Origin: Desulforamulus aeronauticus DSM 10349
GTDB taxonomy: Bacteria > Bacillota > Desulfotomaculia > Desulfotomaculales > Desulfotomaculaceae
Assembly (NCBI RefSeq): GCF_900142375.1
Contig: NZ_FRAR01000007.1
Location: forward strand, 110,052-174,051
Length of the DNA stretch: 64,000 nucleotides
Direction of reading: 5' to 3'
Below, one piece after another: positions 25,643 to 33,575 of this stretch. Numbering within the stretch: position 1 is the stretch's first letter; each line of letters opens with the position of its first letter. The position numbers and the translations under genes were made by a program. The notes beneath the pieces were generated by a model. It had not been told where the DNA came from and did not search any database. It saw nothing but the letters and a program-made list of their open reading frames with translations.

Positions 25643-27376
25643 TTATGGTTGTACCGGCAATGAAAAGAAAAAGCGGACGCCATCTTTCGTATTTTCCACA
25701 CCATAAATTGCATGATGAAGTTCCAGTATTTCCTTGGATATGGCCAGTCCAAGGCCCGTACCTTTGGATGTCCCTGCCCCGACACGGTAGAATTGGTACC
25801 AGATCTTTCTCCTGTCTTCTTCTGCTATCGGGTTCCCCTGATTTTCTACGCTGATTTCTGTTGTCCGCTCATTGCCTCTTACAGCAATTATGATTGCTTG
25901 TCCATTCTCCGTATGTTGGATTGCATTACTGAGAAAATTAGTAATAACGCGTCCGACCAGTCCTTTATGCCCTAGCACCATTCGAGAAGAAAGGTTTACT
26001 GTAAGAGAGAGATTTTTCTCCTGTATTTGTTCGGCCAGCGAGCTGCATACTTCGGTAATTACTTTATCTATTGCAAAAGGAGCTATTTCAGGCTTATAGG
26101 TACCAGATTCAAACTTAGCTAGATCCAACATGTTGACAACCAGCAAGTCCATCCTCTGTATTTCGTCTTCCATCGCCTGAAAGTAATGTTCCCTTTTTTC
26201 AACTGCAATTCCGTCTTTTAAAATAGATAGACAGCTTTTCATAACAGCAAGGGGTGTTTTCAATTCATGAGATACCCCGGCAATAAATTCCTTCCGTGTA
26301 TTTTCTAGCTGCTTCTCTTTATCAAGATCCTGTTTCAGCTGACCAATATACGCTTCCATCTGGCTCGACAGGTAATTGATATTTCTGGATAATTGACCAA
26401 TTTCATCCTCGGAACGTATCGGTAACTTTTCCGAAAAATCCATGTTTGCTATTTTCCCTGTTACCTGGTTAATGGATAACAGCGGCTTCGCCAGCCATCT
26501 AGAAAAAATAAATGCCAAAAATATAACACACAGTAAGGTAACACCAAAAAAGTAAGGATAGAATTGCCTGATACCCGTTATTGCTTCATCTACCGGCTGA
26601 AGAGAGGTCATAGCAAAAAGATATCCTGCTGCTCCATTTTCAATAACCGGTTTAATAATTATTTTGTAGGCTGCAAAATTTTCTGTTGCACTGAGTTCTT
26701 CTGTACGCTGAAGCGGTTTCGCATTTTCAGCTAATAGACCGGCTTGAAATTCTTTTACCTGTGTCAAAAAATAACGCTCATAATAAGGAAACGGATTATA
26801 CTCCGTTCGTTCCGGAAATACAGTTTTTGTTATTGTTCCCCTGTATATACCGGTACTAAGATGACTATATGCTTTATCAGCATGAGGGCCATGCAGCTTG
26901 TTGGCAATGTTTAAATTTACGACTCCCGTTGAATCAGTCTGTATATGATAAGGTATTCTTTCATCTGCTATGTTAACAGTATCAATAACCACCTCATCGC
27001 CGACCTTAAGTGAAAAGAGCACATCGGAGGAAAATTCTCCTTCAAAGGAATACATGGGAATGCGCCAATTGCCCTGGGATTCATTCTTCAATTTTACTTC
27101 GACATAGTAATTTTCTACATCGCAGATACGTCCATATTCATCCAGTTTTGTAATCCAGATATGGTTATTTTTATAAAATTGCCCAGAGGCTGCTTCTGTT
27201 CCTTTTTTCGCCGCCATCTCTGAATACTCGTCCAGATGCATTTTAAGAGTAGCCAATTTCTTATTTATATAATATTTTTCGAAAAAATAATTTTGGCTAA
27301 TGCCAATGAATAAAAACATCGTAGAGAACAATAGTGCTGTCAGCATAAACCATTTAAAAACAATACTATTTTTCAT
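25643..27376 (-). CDS. Sensor histidine kinase with large extracellular domain
   Basis: 577 residues. TM1 about 8-28, extracytoplasmic region about 30-270 with no domain I can name, TM2 about 272-295, HAMP about 296-350, HisKA with His370 (IAGVSHELKTPLAVMK) and HATPase ending GTGLGLAISKEI. ATG overlaps the regulator stop (ATGA). In domain plan it is like the kinase at 18842, but the sensor regions do not resemble each other. Confidence 0.92.
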   Translation of the reverse strand: MKNSIVFKWFMLTALLFSTMFLFIGISQNYFFEKYYINKKLATLKMHLDEYSEMAAKKGTEAASGQFYKNNHIWITKLDEYGRICDVENYYVEVKLKNESQGNWRIPMYSFEGEFSSDVLFSLKVGDEVVIDTVNIADERIPYHIQTDSTGVVNLNIANKLHGPHADKAYSHLSTGIYRGTITKTVFPERTEYNPFPYYERYFLTQVKEFQAGLLAENAKPLQRTEELSATENFAAYKIIIKPVIENGAAGYLFAMTSLQPVDEAITGIRQFYPYFFGVTLLCVIFLAFIFSRWLAKPLLSINQVTGKIANMDFSEKLPIRSEDEIGQLSRNINYLSSQMEAYIGQLKQDLDKEKQLENTRKEFIAGVSHELKTPLAVMKSCLSILKDGIAVEKREHYFQAMEDEIQRMDLLVVNMLDLAKFESGTYKPEIAPFAIDKVITEVCSSLAEQIQEKNLSLTVNLSSRMVLGHKGLVGRVITNFLSNAIQHTENGQAIIIAVRGNERTTEISVENQGNPIAEEDRRKIWYQFYRVGAGTSKGTGLGLAISKEILELHHAIYGVENTKDGVRFFFSLPVQP

Positions 27377-28047
27377 AGTAGTTCCTTCTCAAATTTATAT
27401 CCCGAACGAATAACCGTAACAATGCAACTGCCCTTACTGCCTAGCTTGGCACGCAGGTTTCTCATATGGCTGTTTACTGTCTTTTCATCACCATAAAAAT
27501 CATAACCCCATATTTTAGCAATTAGTTGCTCCCTGGTAATGACAATCCCTTCATTTTGCATTAAGTAAGCGAGAATTTCAAATTCTGTATGTGTCAAACT
27601 AATTATATTGCCATCTACAGAAACTAGTCTAGATCGCATATTTATGCTAATCCCACCAGCTGACAGCAACATTCCATCCATAGTACCCGAGTATTTTTCA
27701 AGAAATCGTCTCACTTTTGCCATTAAAATCCGGGGACTATATGGCTTGATTAGATAATCATCCGCTCCCAGCTCATATCCCAGGAGAGAATCATCCTCAT
27801 CTGAACGGGCGGTCAAAATGATTATCGGGATAGTGGAATTTTTCCTTATTCTACAGCATACTGACCAGCCATCAAGCTTCGGCAGAACAATGTCTAGTAT
27901 CACTAAATCAACAGAATTTGATTGAAACAGTTCTAAAGCTTTTTCTCCATCTGCAGCCTCTAATACCCGATATCCATCCTCCATTAGATAATCCATTATC
28001 ACTTCACGTAAAATATCTTCATCTTCTACAACCAATATGTTATTCAT
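27373..28047 (-). CDS. OmpR-family response regulator
   Basis: 224 residues. Receiver with Asp52 (LVILDIVLPKLDGW), Lys in YLIKPYSPRIL, and an OmpR winged helix (LTHTEFEILAYLMQNEGIVI, VTVIRSGYKFEKEL). Co-transcribed with the kinase that follows; the SGNH-MBOAT operon downstream is its most likely local target. Confidence 0.94.
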   Translation of the reverse strand: MNNILVVEDEDILREVIMDYLMEDGYRVLEAADGEKALELFQSNSVDLVILDIVLPKLDGWSVCCRIRKNSTIPIIILTARSDEDDSLLGYELGADDYLIKPYSPRILMAKVRRFLEKYSGTMDGMLLSAGGISINMRSRLVSVDGNIISLTHTEFEILAYLMQNEGIVITREQLIAKIWGYDFYGDEKTVNSHMRNLRAKLGSKGSCIVTVIRSGYKFEKELL

Positions 28048-28260
28048 CCTATACCCCCACTTACAGACTTAATTAGAGTTAGCAGTGTAAGCTATCATCG
28101 CAAATAGCATTATCAAGTTTTGCTACTTCCGTTTCAAGTATCAGTTTTAGCTCCTAATAACATATCATCATTTGTCTTTGTTTAATGTATCATTACTTGT
28201 TATAACTTACTATTTTTTATCATAACTTCCCCAACGTTGGCAACCGTAGGGTCAAAAAAT

Positions 28261-28300
28261 AAAATGACACCCAATTGATTTCAGTTTGGGTGTCATTTCT
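28261..28300 (-). terminator. Terminator of the cyclase gene
   Basis: Arms AAATGACACCCAA and TTTGGGTGTCATTT; the minus-strand side ends in TTTTATTTTTTG. Strong hairpin about 20 bp after the stop. The rest of 28048-28260 shows nothing recognisable. Confidence 0.85.
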
Positions 28301-28317
28301 TTCGTCTTTTGCACAAC

Positions 28318-28896
28318 TTATACTTCAGCAATAATTCTGCAGGGAAGACCTGAAAAACCAGTCATATTCACAGGAAAGGTATATACAGTAAATGACTCAT
28401 CCTTTGTTTTCTCATACAATAAATCTAAATTATTGAGATTTTCAATAATAAATATCCCCTTATCCGCACAGTATTGATCAATTCTTCTATGGTCTTGAGG
28501 TTTTTTCACGCCTCCCATATCCACCCCTATAAAGCTCACATTCTTTGCAATCAATTCATCAATTAATTCATCTGATAGCTCTATATTAGCCGATAAGTAT
28601 TCCTTTGTCCCATATCCCCATCTTTTTAAAGTCCCAGAGTAGAACATTACAAAGTCATCGGGTTGTACACTACTTAGATTTACATCACTTATTTTCACTT
28701 CTCCAGTTGTCAGACCACTTATATCAAATACCCTGCCCTTTGTAATAATTTTTTCTATGGAAAACTCTTTATCCATAACATCAAAATGAGTCCCTACATG
28801 CCCAGCTTTATCAAGATCTCTTTCAATGCTTTGTACTGCCAATCCCAGGGTTTCCAAAAGTTTTTTATCTACTTGTAAACTCAAATCAAGTTTCAT
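28318..28896 (-). CDS. Cyclase-family (kynurenine formamidase-like) metal hydrolase
   Basis: 192 residues. The metal-binding motif HVGTHFD (His33, His37, Asp39) defines the cyclase/formamidase family, and the FIGVDMGGVKKPQDHRRID segment supplies further ligands. Members hydrolyse N-formylkynurenine, isatin or related amides; the normal HxGTHxDxP proline is absent here (FDVM), so the substrate is open. Divergent from a MarR gene with which it shares three repeated operator-like elements. Confidence 0.85.
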   Translation of the reverse strand: MKLDLSLQVDKKLLETLGLAVQSIERDLDKAGHVGTHFDVMDKEFSIEKIITKGRVFDISGLTTGEVKISDVNLSSVQPDDFVMFYSGTLKRWGYGTKEYLSANIELSDELIDELIAKNVSFIGVDMGGVKKPQDHRRIDQYCADKGIFIIENLNNLDLLYEKTKDESFTVYTFPVNMTGFSGLPCRIIAEV

Positions 28897-28920
28897 ATGT
28901 TACCTCCTAAAATATTATTT

Positions 28921-29035
28921 GTTTTCCTAAGAAACAAAACAATATTTACACATTAATGTTTCCTGGTAAACTATTATAACATAATATTTACACGGCGACA
29001 TAATTAATGTATAATTTTTTTATTTCCTGAGAAAC
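28921..29035. promoter_or_regulatory. Three repeated operator-like sites between cyclase and marR
   Basis: Near-palindromes sharing TTTCCTrrgAAAC occur at 28921-28935, 28958-28971 and 29023-29035. The first adjoins the cyclase start region and the third lies about 10 bp before the marR ribosome binding site (AAAGGAG). The arrangement fits MarR binding that represses both divergent genes until a ligand appears. Confidence 0.65.
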
Positions 29036-29059
29036 TAATTTACAAAGGAGTTTTACATA

Positions 29060-29536
29060 ATGAAAAATAACCTGGGGAAATTTGAAATAGATGTAATTAT
29101 TAATAAGCTAATATATTTATCCGATTACATAAATGATTACTCTAAAATTCACGAAAAATCCTTACAGGATCTATTGGCCAAATATAGTCCAACTAAAAAC
29201 CTTATGCTTTCAGAAATTCATGTTATTGATTGTATTGGCAAAAATCAATTGCCAAATGCAACATTTATAGCAAAGGAATTAAACATGACGAAGGGTGCTA
29301 TATCCAAAATAACTTCAAAATTATTGAAGAAGCAATTTATAAAAGCAAATTATTTAGAAAACAATAAAAAAGAAATTTATTATACCCTGACAACGCAAGG
29401 AAAAGAAGTTTTCAAAGTTCACGAAAAACTTCACGACATAGAAAATGAAAAAATCATAAACATCCTTACTTTATACAATAAAGAGGAATTACTCACAATA
29501 AACAAATTTTTAGATGACTTGTTAAATGAACTTTAG
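29060..29536 (+). CDS. MarR-family transcriptional regulator
   Basis: 158 residues. Winged helix with LSEIHVIDCIGKNQLPNATFIAKELNM, KGAISKITSKLLKKQFI and a wing ENNKKEIYYTLTTQGKEVF. AAAGGAG precedes the ATG. Strikingly AT-rich, Lys/Asn-rich codons compared with the genes around it, which may mean recent acquisition. Likely represses itself and the divergent cyclase gene. Confidence 0.9.
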   Translation: MKNNLGKFEIDVIINKLIYLSDYINDYSKIHEKSLQDLLAKYSPTKNLMLSEIHVIDCIGKNQLPNATFIAKELNMTKGAISKITSKLLKKQFIKANYLENNKKEIYYTLTTQGKEVFKVHEKLHDIENEKIINILTLYNKEELLTINKFLDDLLNEL

Positions 29537-29566
29537 GGTTACCAATGGTAACCCTAAAGTTCATTT
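29524..29566. terminator. 20-bp perfect hairpin between convergent marR and opuCC
   Basis: Two perfectly complementary 20-bp arms (29524-29543 and 29547-29566) flank a 3-nt loop AAT. The marR stop codon is inside the left arm. T tracts are only three bases on each side, so it would be an unusual bidirectional terminator or an mRNA-stabilising hairpin. Confidence 0.7.
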
Positions 29567-29583
29567 CCATACAAATAGGTAGT

Positions 29584-30483
29584 TTATTGAATTAGTCCTT
29601 CCTGCTGCAGCCAAGTTTTGGCCACATCTCTGGCTTTTTTCTTCTCTACATCAACCTGGGCATTTAACTCTGCCATAGCTCTATCGTCCAATTTACCAGC
29701 TAATTTATTTAATATTTCTTTCAGCTCTGGGTGTTTTTTGAGGGTCTCAGAACGTATTAATGGGGCAGCGTAATAGGGAGGGAAGAAATTTTTATCATCC
29801 TCCAACAAAACCAAATTATATTTGACCAACATTCCGTCTGTAGCAAAGGCATCGATGATATCTACCTGCCCTTCAGCCAGAGCTTTATATTTAAGGCCCG
29901 CATCCATCGCTTTGATACCTTTGAAGTTTAACTGATAGGTTTTCTGAAGCCCCTTCATCCCGTCATCACGTTCTAAAAACTCCTGCATGGTACCAAAGGT
30001 GAGCTCCCCAGCCACAGCTTGTAGGTCGGAAATCTTTTTAAGATTATACTTTTGGGCTATTTCCTGAGGCACCGCTACGGCGTAGGTGTTGTTAAAACCA
30101 ATGGATTCCAGCCATTCCAGGTTATAGTTGGTAGAAAATTCTTCTTTGACCTTATTGTAAGCCTCTTGGGGATCTAATATTACTTCTTCGCCCAGGATGT
30201 TCATCAGGCCGGTACCAGTATACTCTACATAGACATCGGCACTACCATTTTTAACGGCATTAAAACAAACATCCGTGCCGCCCAGAAAGGACTTGACGGT
30301 GATCTTCTGATCTGTGTGCTCCTCTAGCAACAGACCCAGCATATTGGCCATGACATCTTGCTCTGTAAAGTTTTTACCCACCACGGTAATCCCTTTGTCG
30401 TCTTTGGTGGAACAACCCACCAGAGTTGTCATAATCAATACCAATAGAAGAATTCCCACCTTTTTTAGTCCCGTGATTTTCAT
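29584..30483 (-). CDS. opuCC: Glycine betaine/choline-type ABC substrate-binding lipoprotein
   Basis: 299 residues from ATG 30483 (GGGAGC upstream); a longer frame to 30516 has no binding site. Lipobox LVGC. OpuAC-like binding domain with VVGKNFTEQDVMANML, FLGGTDVCFNAVKNGSADVYVEYTGT and EGQVDIIDAFATDG, the pattern of ProX/OpuCC-type quaternary-amine binders. Last gene of a three-gene osmoprotectant operon. Confidence 0.88.
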   Translation of the reverse strand: MKITGLKKVGILLLVLIMTTLVGCSTKDDKGITVVGKNFTEQDVMANMLGLLLEEHTDQKITVKSFLGGTDVCFNAVKNGSADVYVEYTGTGLMNILGEEVILDPQEAYNKVKEEFSTNYNLEWLESIGFNNTYAVAVPQEIAQKYNLKKISDLQAVAGELTFGTMQEFLERDDGMKGLQKTYQLNFKGIKAMDAGLKYKALAEGQVDIIDAFATDGMLVKYNLVLLEDDKNFFPPYYAAPLIRSETLKKHPELKEILNKLAGKLDDRAMAELNAQVDVEKKKARDVAKTWLQQEGLIQ

Positions 30484-30516
30484 TAAACCAGCTCCCTTTA
30501 CTATATTTGTGTCCAC

Positions 30517-31173
30517 TTAGGCCGCCTGTTGTTTTCTAAGTCGCAAGCCCTGCGGTGTAATATACCAATCAACCCAGGCTAACAGCAGATCAAACAAAAT
30601 CGCCAAAACTGCTGCCGGAATGGCTCCTGCCAAGATCACCCCGGTATCCACCATCGAAATGCCTCGCAAAATGAGGTCACCCAAACCACCGGCACCAATA
30701 AAGGCAGCTAGGGTGGCTACACCAATGGTCATTACAGTGGCAGTTCGAATACCAGCAAAGATCACCGACCGAGCCAGGGGAAGTTCCACCATAACCAGCC
30801 TCTGGGAATTTGTCATACCCATACCACGTCCTGCCTCTAATAAGGATTTATCCACATCCAGAATACCTGTGTAGGTATTACGTAAGATCGGCAGCAATCC
30901 ATACAAAGCCATCACAATGATGGCCGGAAGCGAGCCGATACCAAACAGCGGAATCATAAAGCCCAACAAGGCTAGGCTAGGGATCGTTTGAATCACCGAG
31001 ACAACCCCCAGCACCAAACCAGCTATTTTGCGATATCTGGTGAGAAAAACCCCCAGAGGTACCGCAATGATAATGGCCCAAAACAAGGCCATCCCCGAAA
31101 GTAAAATATGTTGTCCAGTGGCCTCTAAAATATCCGGCCAGCGATCTACTAATACCAATAGCAATTCATTCAT
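30517..31173 (-). CDS. opuCB: Osmoprotectant ABC permease, OpuCB type
   Basis: 218 residues, five or six TM helices, with the EAA-type coupling loop LLEAGRGMGMTNSQRLVMVELPLA. ATG overlaps the opuCA stop (TAATG). Usual OpuC systems have two permeases (OpuCB and OpuCD); only one is present here, so it may act as a homodimer. Confidence 0.9.
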   Translation of the reverse strand: MNELLLVLVDRWPDILEATGQHILLSGMALFWAIIIAVPLGVFLTRYRKIAGLVLGVVSVIQTIPSLALLGFMIPLFGIGSLPAIIVMALYGLLPILRNTYTGILDVDKSLLEAGRGMGMTNSQRLVMVELPLARSVIFAGIRTATVMTIGVATLAAFIGAGGLGDLILRGISMVDTGVILAGAIPAAVLAILFDLLLAWVDWYITPQGLRLRKQQAA

Positions 31174-32306
31174 TAACTAGCCTCCTCCTGAAGATAGGAT
31201 TTTGCTAAAACATCCACCAGGCTGGCCTGTGTCAGTAACCCTGCCAGTTTACCATCGGCAGTCAATACCGGAAGGTAACCATAGGGTGCTTCCTGTACCA
31301 GGGGAAGCACTTGTGCCAAAGGAGTCCCACTTTTAACGGTAACAGCATTGACCTGCTTGACATCGGCAATGCAAAGGGATTCGTCAGTGTAGCGGCGATA
31401 GATATCCGAAGTGCTGGTAATACCCAAGTATTGTCCGTTTTTATCGGTCACCACCAACCCGGTAACCCGTTTTTTGACCATGATTTGTACCGCTTCGGCC
31501 AACCCCCTGGAGGGTAATACGGTTATGGGCTCTTTTAGCATCACATCATCCACCAAATAAGACAGATGCGAGGATAACCGCTTCTCTCCCAAAAATTCGC
31601 GCACGAAATCATTGGCAGGATGTCGCAAGATCTGGTCGGGCTTTCCTTGTTGTACCACTTTCCCTTCTTGCATGACAACGATTTGGTCCGCGATCTTTAG
31701 GGCTTCGTCCATATCGTGGGTTACGAAAACGATGGTTTTGTGAAGTTCTTCATTGAGCCTGATTAACTCATCTTGTAGTTGTTCTCGGGTAATGGGGTCC
31801 AATGCGGAGAAAGGTTCATCCATTAGAATGATGGGGGGATCGCTCATCAAGGCCCGGGCTACTCCGATGCGCTGTTGCTGGCCTCCAGATAGCTCCGCAG
31901 GGTAGCGATTTCGGTACAATTCCGGATCTAATCCCACCAATTTTAACAGTTCATCAACCGCAGCAATATCCACCGCCTTTTTACCAAGCCGTAATCGGGG
32001 AACCAGGGAGATGTTTTCTGCTATGGTCATGTGAGGAAAAAGACCGATTTGTTGAATGACATAGCCTATACCCCGTCGCAGTTCCACCGGGTCTATGCTT
32101 TGGATATCTTGGCCGTTGACTAAAATTTTACCGGATGTGCTCTCGATCAAACGGTTAATCATCTTCATAGTAGTGGTTTTTCCACAACCCGAAGGACCAA
32201 CTAGGACCACAATCTGTCCCTCTGGGATACTTAGATCCAAGGCTTCGATCACCAGGGAGTTACCATATTTCTTACTCACCCCTTCAAACACGATGGCATT
32301 TTGCAA
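31173..32306 (-). CDS. opuCA: Osmoprotectant ABC ATPase with CBS domains, OpuCA type
   Basis: 377 residues from the TTG at 32306, set by an AAGGAGGAG site 4 nt upstream; the open frame extends into the terminator region but has no binding site there. Walker [10 protein letters not shown], signature LSGGQQQR, Walker [11 protein letters not shown], His-loop VTHDMDEAL, then two CBS domains (about 255-375). In several Firmicutes OpuCA CBS domains bind c-di-AMP and shut import; together with the riboswitch this would give two levels of c-di-AMP control. Confidence 0.93.
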   Translation of the reverse strand: MQNAIVFEGVSKKYGNSLVIEALDLSIPEGQIVVLVGPSGCGKTTTMKMINRLIESTSGKILVNGQDIQSIDPVELRRGIGYVIQQIGLFPHMTIAENISLVPRLRLGKKAVDIAAVDELLKLVGLDPELYRNRYPAELSGGQQQRIGVARALMSDPPIILMDEPFSALDPITREQLQDELIRLNEELHKTIVFVTHDMDEALKIADQIVVMQEGKVVQQGKPDQILRHPANDFVREFLGEKRLSSHLSYLVDDVMLKEPITVLPSRGLAEAVQIMVKKRVTGLVVTDKNGQYLGITSTSDIYRRYTDESLCIADVKQVNAVTVKSGTPLAQVLPLVQEAPYGYLPVLTADGKLAGLLTQASLVDVLAKSYLQEEAS

Positions 32307-32331
32307 ACTTACTCCTCCTTTTCCCAGTATT

Positions 32332-32362
32332 AGAATAAAAAAACCCTCAATTACATGAGGGT
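32332..32362 (-). terminator. Second leader terminator of the opuC operon
   Basis: Arms ACCCTCA (32343-32349) and TGAGGGT (32356-32362); minus-strand tail TTTTTTTATT. Lies between the first leader terminator and the opuCA ribosome binding site. Confidence 0.85.
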
Positions 32363-32392
32363 CAAAAAGACAAACCCTAACTAGATGGCAGG

Positions 32393-32426
32393 AAAAATAA
32401 AAAGACCCCGCCATGTGTATAGGGTC
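32393..32426 (-). terminator. First leader terminator of the opuC operon
   Basis: GACCC pairs with GGGTC (32404-32426); minus-strand tail TTTTTATTTTTCC. It directly follows the c-di-AMP aptamer and is its likely expression platform. Confidence 0.85.
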
Positions 32427-32454
32427 AAAATGATTAAGATATTACGCTAAAAAA

Positions 32455-32575
32455 TAATTGACCCATCTGTGCTGACGAGGTTAGCTGACGGACTCGGAAG
32501 ATGGTTCCCTACTGTGCATTGCACTGATTCGCCCCAAAAAAGTGGTTCCCCCGCTTTCCAGTAATTCATTCTGGA
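32455..32575 (-). promoter_or_regulatory. c-di-AMP riboswitch (ydaO/yuaA class)
   Basis: Read on the minus strand the conserved aptamer blocks appear in order: GCGGGGGAACC, GGGGCGAATC, AGTAGGGAACC, TTCCGAGTCCG, and the hallmark GTCAGCTAACCTCGTCAGC. These match the ydaO/yuaA class, which senses c-di-AMP and turns expression off. It lies between a strong promoter and two terminators in front of an osmolyte importer, a typical target. Boundaries are approximate because I did not fold it. Confidence 0.93.
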
Positions 32576-32602
32576 AATTAAGCAAATGTAATTGTTACTA
32601 TT

Positions 32603-32631
32603 ACTATAAGTCATTTAGCAGATCCTGTCAA
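32603..32631 (-). promoter_or_regulatory. SigA-type promoter of the opuC operon
   Basis: Minus strand TTGACA (32631-32626), 17-bp spacer, TATAGT (32608-32603). Transcription would start just before the riboswitch. Confidence 0.85.
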
Positions 32632-32833
32632 GCAACTCCACGTAACATTAACAGTTGTCAGTATATCCTTTCAAGTTATTTTTTTATCTTTGAACAGTCA
32701 AATACTTGAAGTTTAACTTTTTTCTGAATTCATAAGTTACTGCTAGATAACTATATTTCATGCCAGTTTTTCTTGTGCTATACCTATACCTTGCTGAGCG
32801 CACAAGGTAGGCTTATCTAAATATGCGAGAGTT

Positions 32834-32866
32834 AAAAAAGGCATCAAGATTTATCATCTCGATGCC
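32834..32866 (-). terminator. Terminator of the mef-vat operon
   Basis: GGCATC (32840-32845) pairs with GATGCC (32861-32866), with additional near-pairing inside; minus-strand tail TTTTTTAAC. In the remaining 32632-32833 I see no gene or element. Confidence 0.75.
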
Positions 32867-32933
32867 TATATACCTTCCTACATTCAGAAGATTGGTAATT
32901 ATGCTAGTTTATACAATTACGCAAACTGAACTT

Positions 32934-33575
32934 TTATCGATAGTGTTGTATTAATTGATCTAAACCAGCTTCCGATGTTAACTTTTCAAGATTATTAAAT
33001 ATCTTCTCTTCGTCCCAGTTCCACCATTGAAGTTTTAACAAAAATTCAACTTTTTCATCACTGAAACGCTTCTTAATACATTTGGCTGGGTTGCCACCAT
33101 AGATTGTATAAGGTTCAATATTTTTAACTACAGTTGAGTTAGCAGCGATAATCGAACCATCGCCAACTTTAACACCCGGCATAATAGTAACATTTTGACC
33201 AATCCAAACATCATGGCCAATTACTGTGTCTCCCTTAAAAGGAAGCTGTTTTCTTGTAGGAGTCACCTTTTCCCAGCCACAGCCAAAAATATTAAACGGA
33301 TAGGTTGTAATTCCATCCATTCTATGGTTTGCTCCATTCATGATAAACTTAACACCCTCTGCAATCGCACAAAATTTGCCTATGATAAGTTTATCTCCCA
33401 AGAATTCGTAGTGATGCTCTATATTATCATAAAATTTTTCAGGAGACCTTTTATTATCGCTATAATAAGTATACTCTCCAATATCAACATTGGGTCTTTT
33501 GGGCAGATTACTTATATAGCAAACTGTCTTTATATTTTCATTCGGATAAAGTTTTTTCTTATCGGGTCCGGTCAT
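32934..33575 (-). CDS. Vat-like xenobiotic (streptogramin A-type) O-acetyltransferase
   Basis: 213 residues from ATG 33575, preceded by AAAGGAGGGGGTATTTT; its start lies 17 nt inside the end of the mef-like gene. Left-handed beta-helix hexapeptide repeats (VIGHDVWIGQNVTIMPGVKVGDGSIIAANS), the catalytic His in GANHRMDG and the C-terminal WWNWDEEKI are classic for Vat/CatB-type xenobiotic acetyltransferases. It acetylates a hydroxyl of virginiamycin M-type drugs in known members. Coupling to a Mef-like exporter under an attenuator supports a drug-resistance role; activity is not shown. Confidence 0.85.
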   Translation of the reverse strand: MTGPDKKKLYPNENIKTVCYISNLPKRPNVDIGEYTYYSDNKRSPEKFYDNIEHHYEFLGDKLIIGKFCAIAEGVKFIMNGANHRMDGITTYPFNIFGCGWEKVTPTRKQLPFKGDTVIGHDVWIGQNVTIMPGVKVGDGSIIAANSTVVKNIEPYTIYGGNPAKCIKKRFSDEKVEFLLKLQWWNWDEEKIFNNLEKLTSEAGLDQLIQHYR

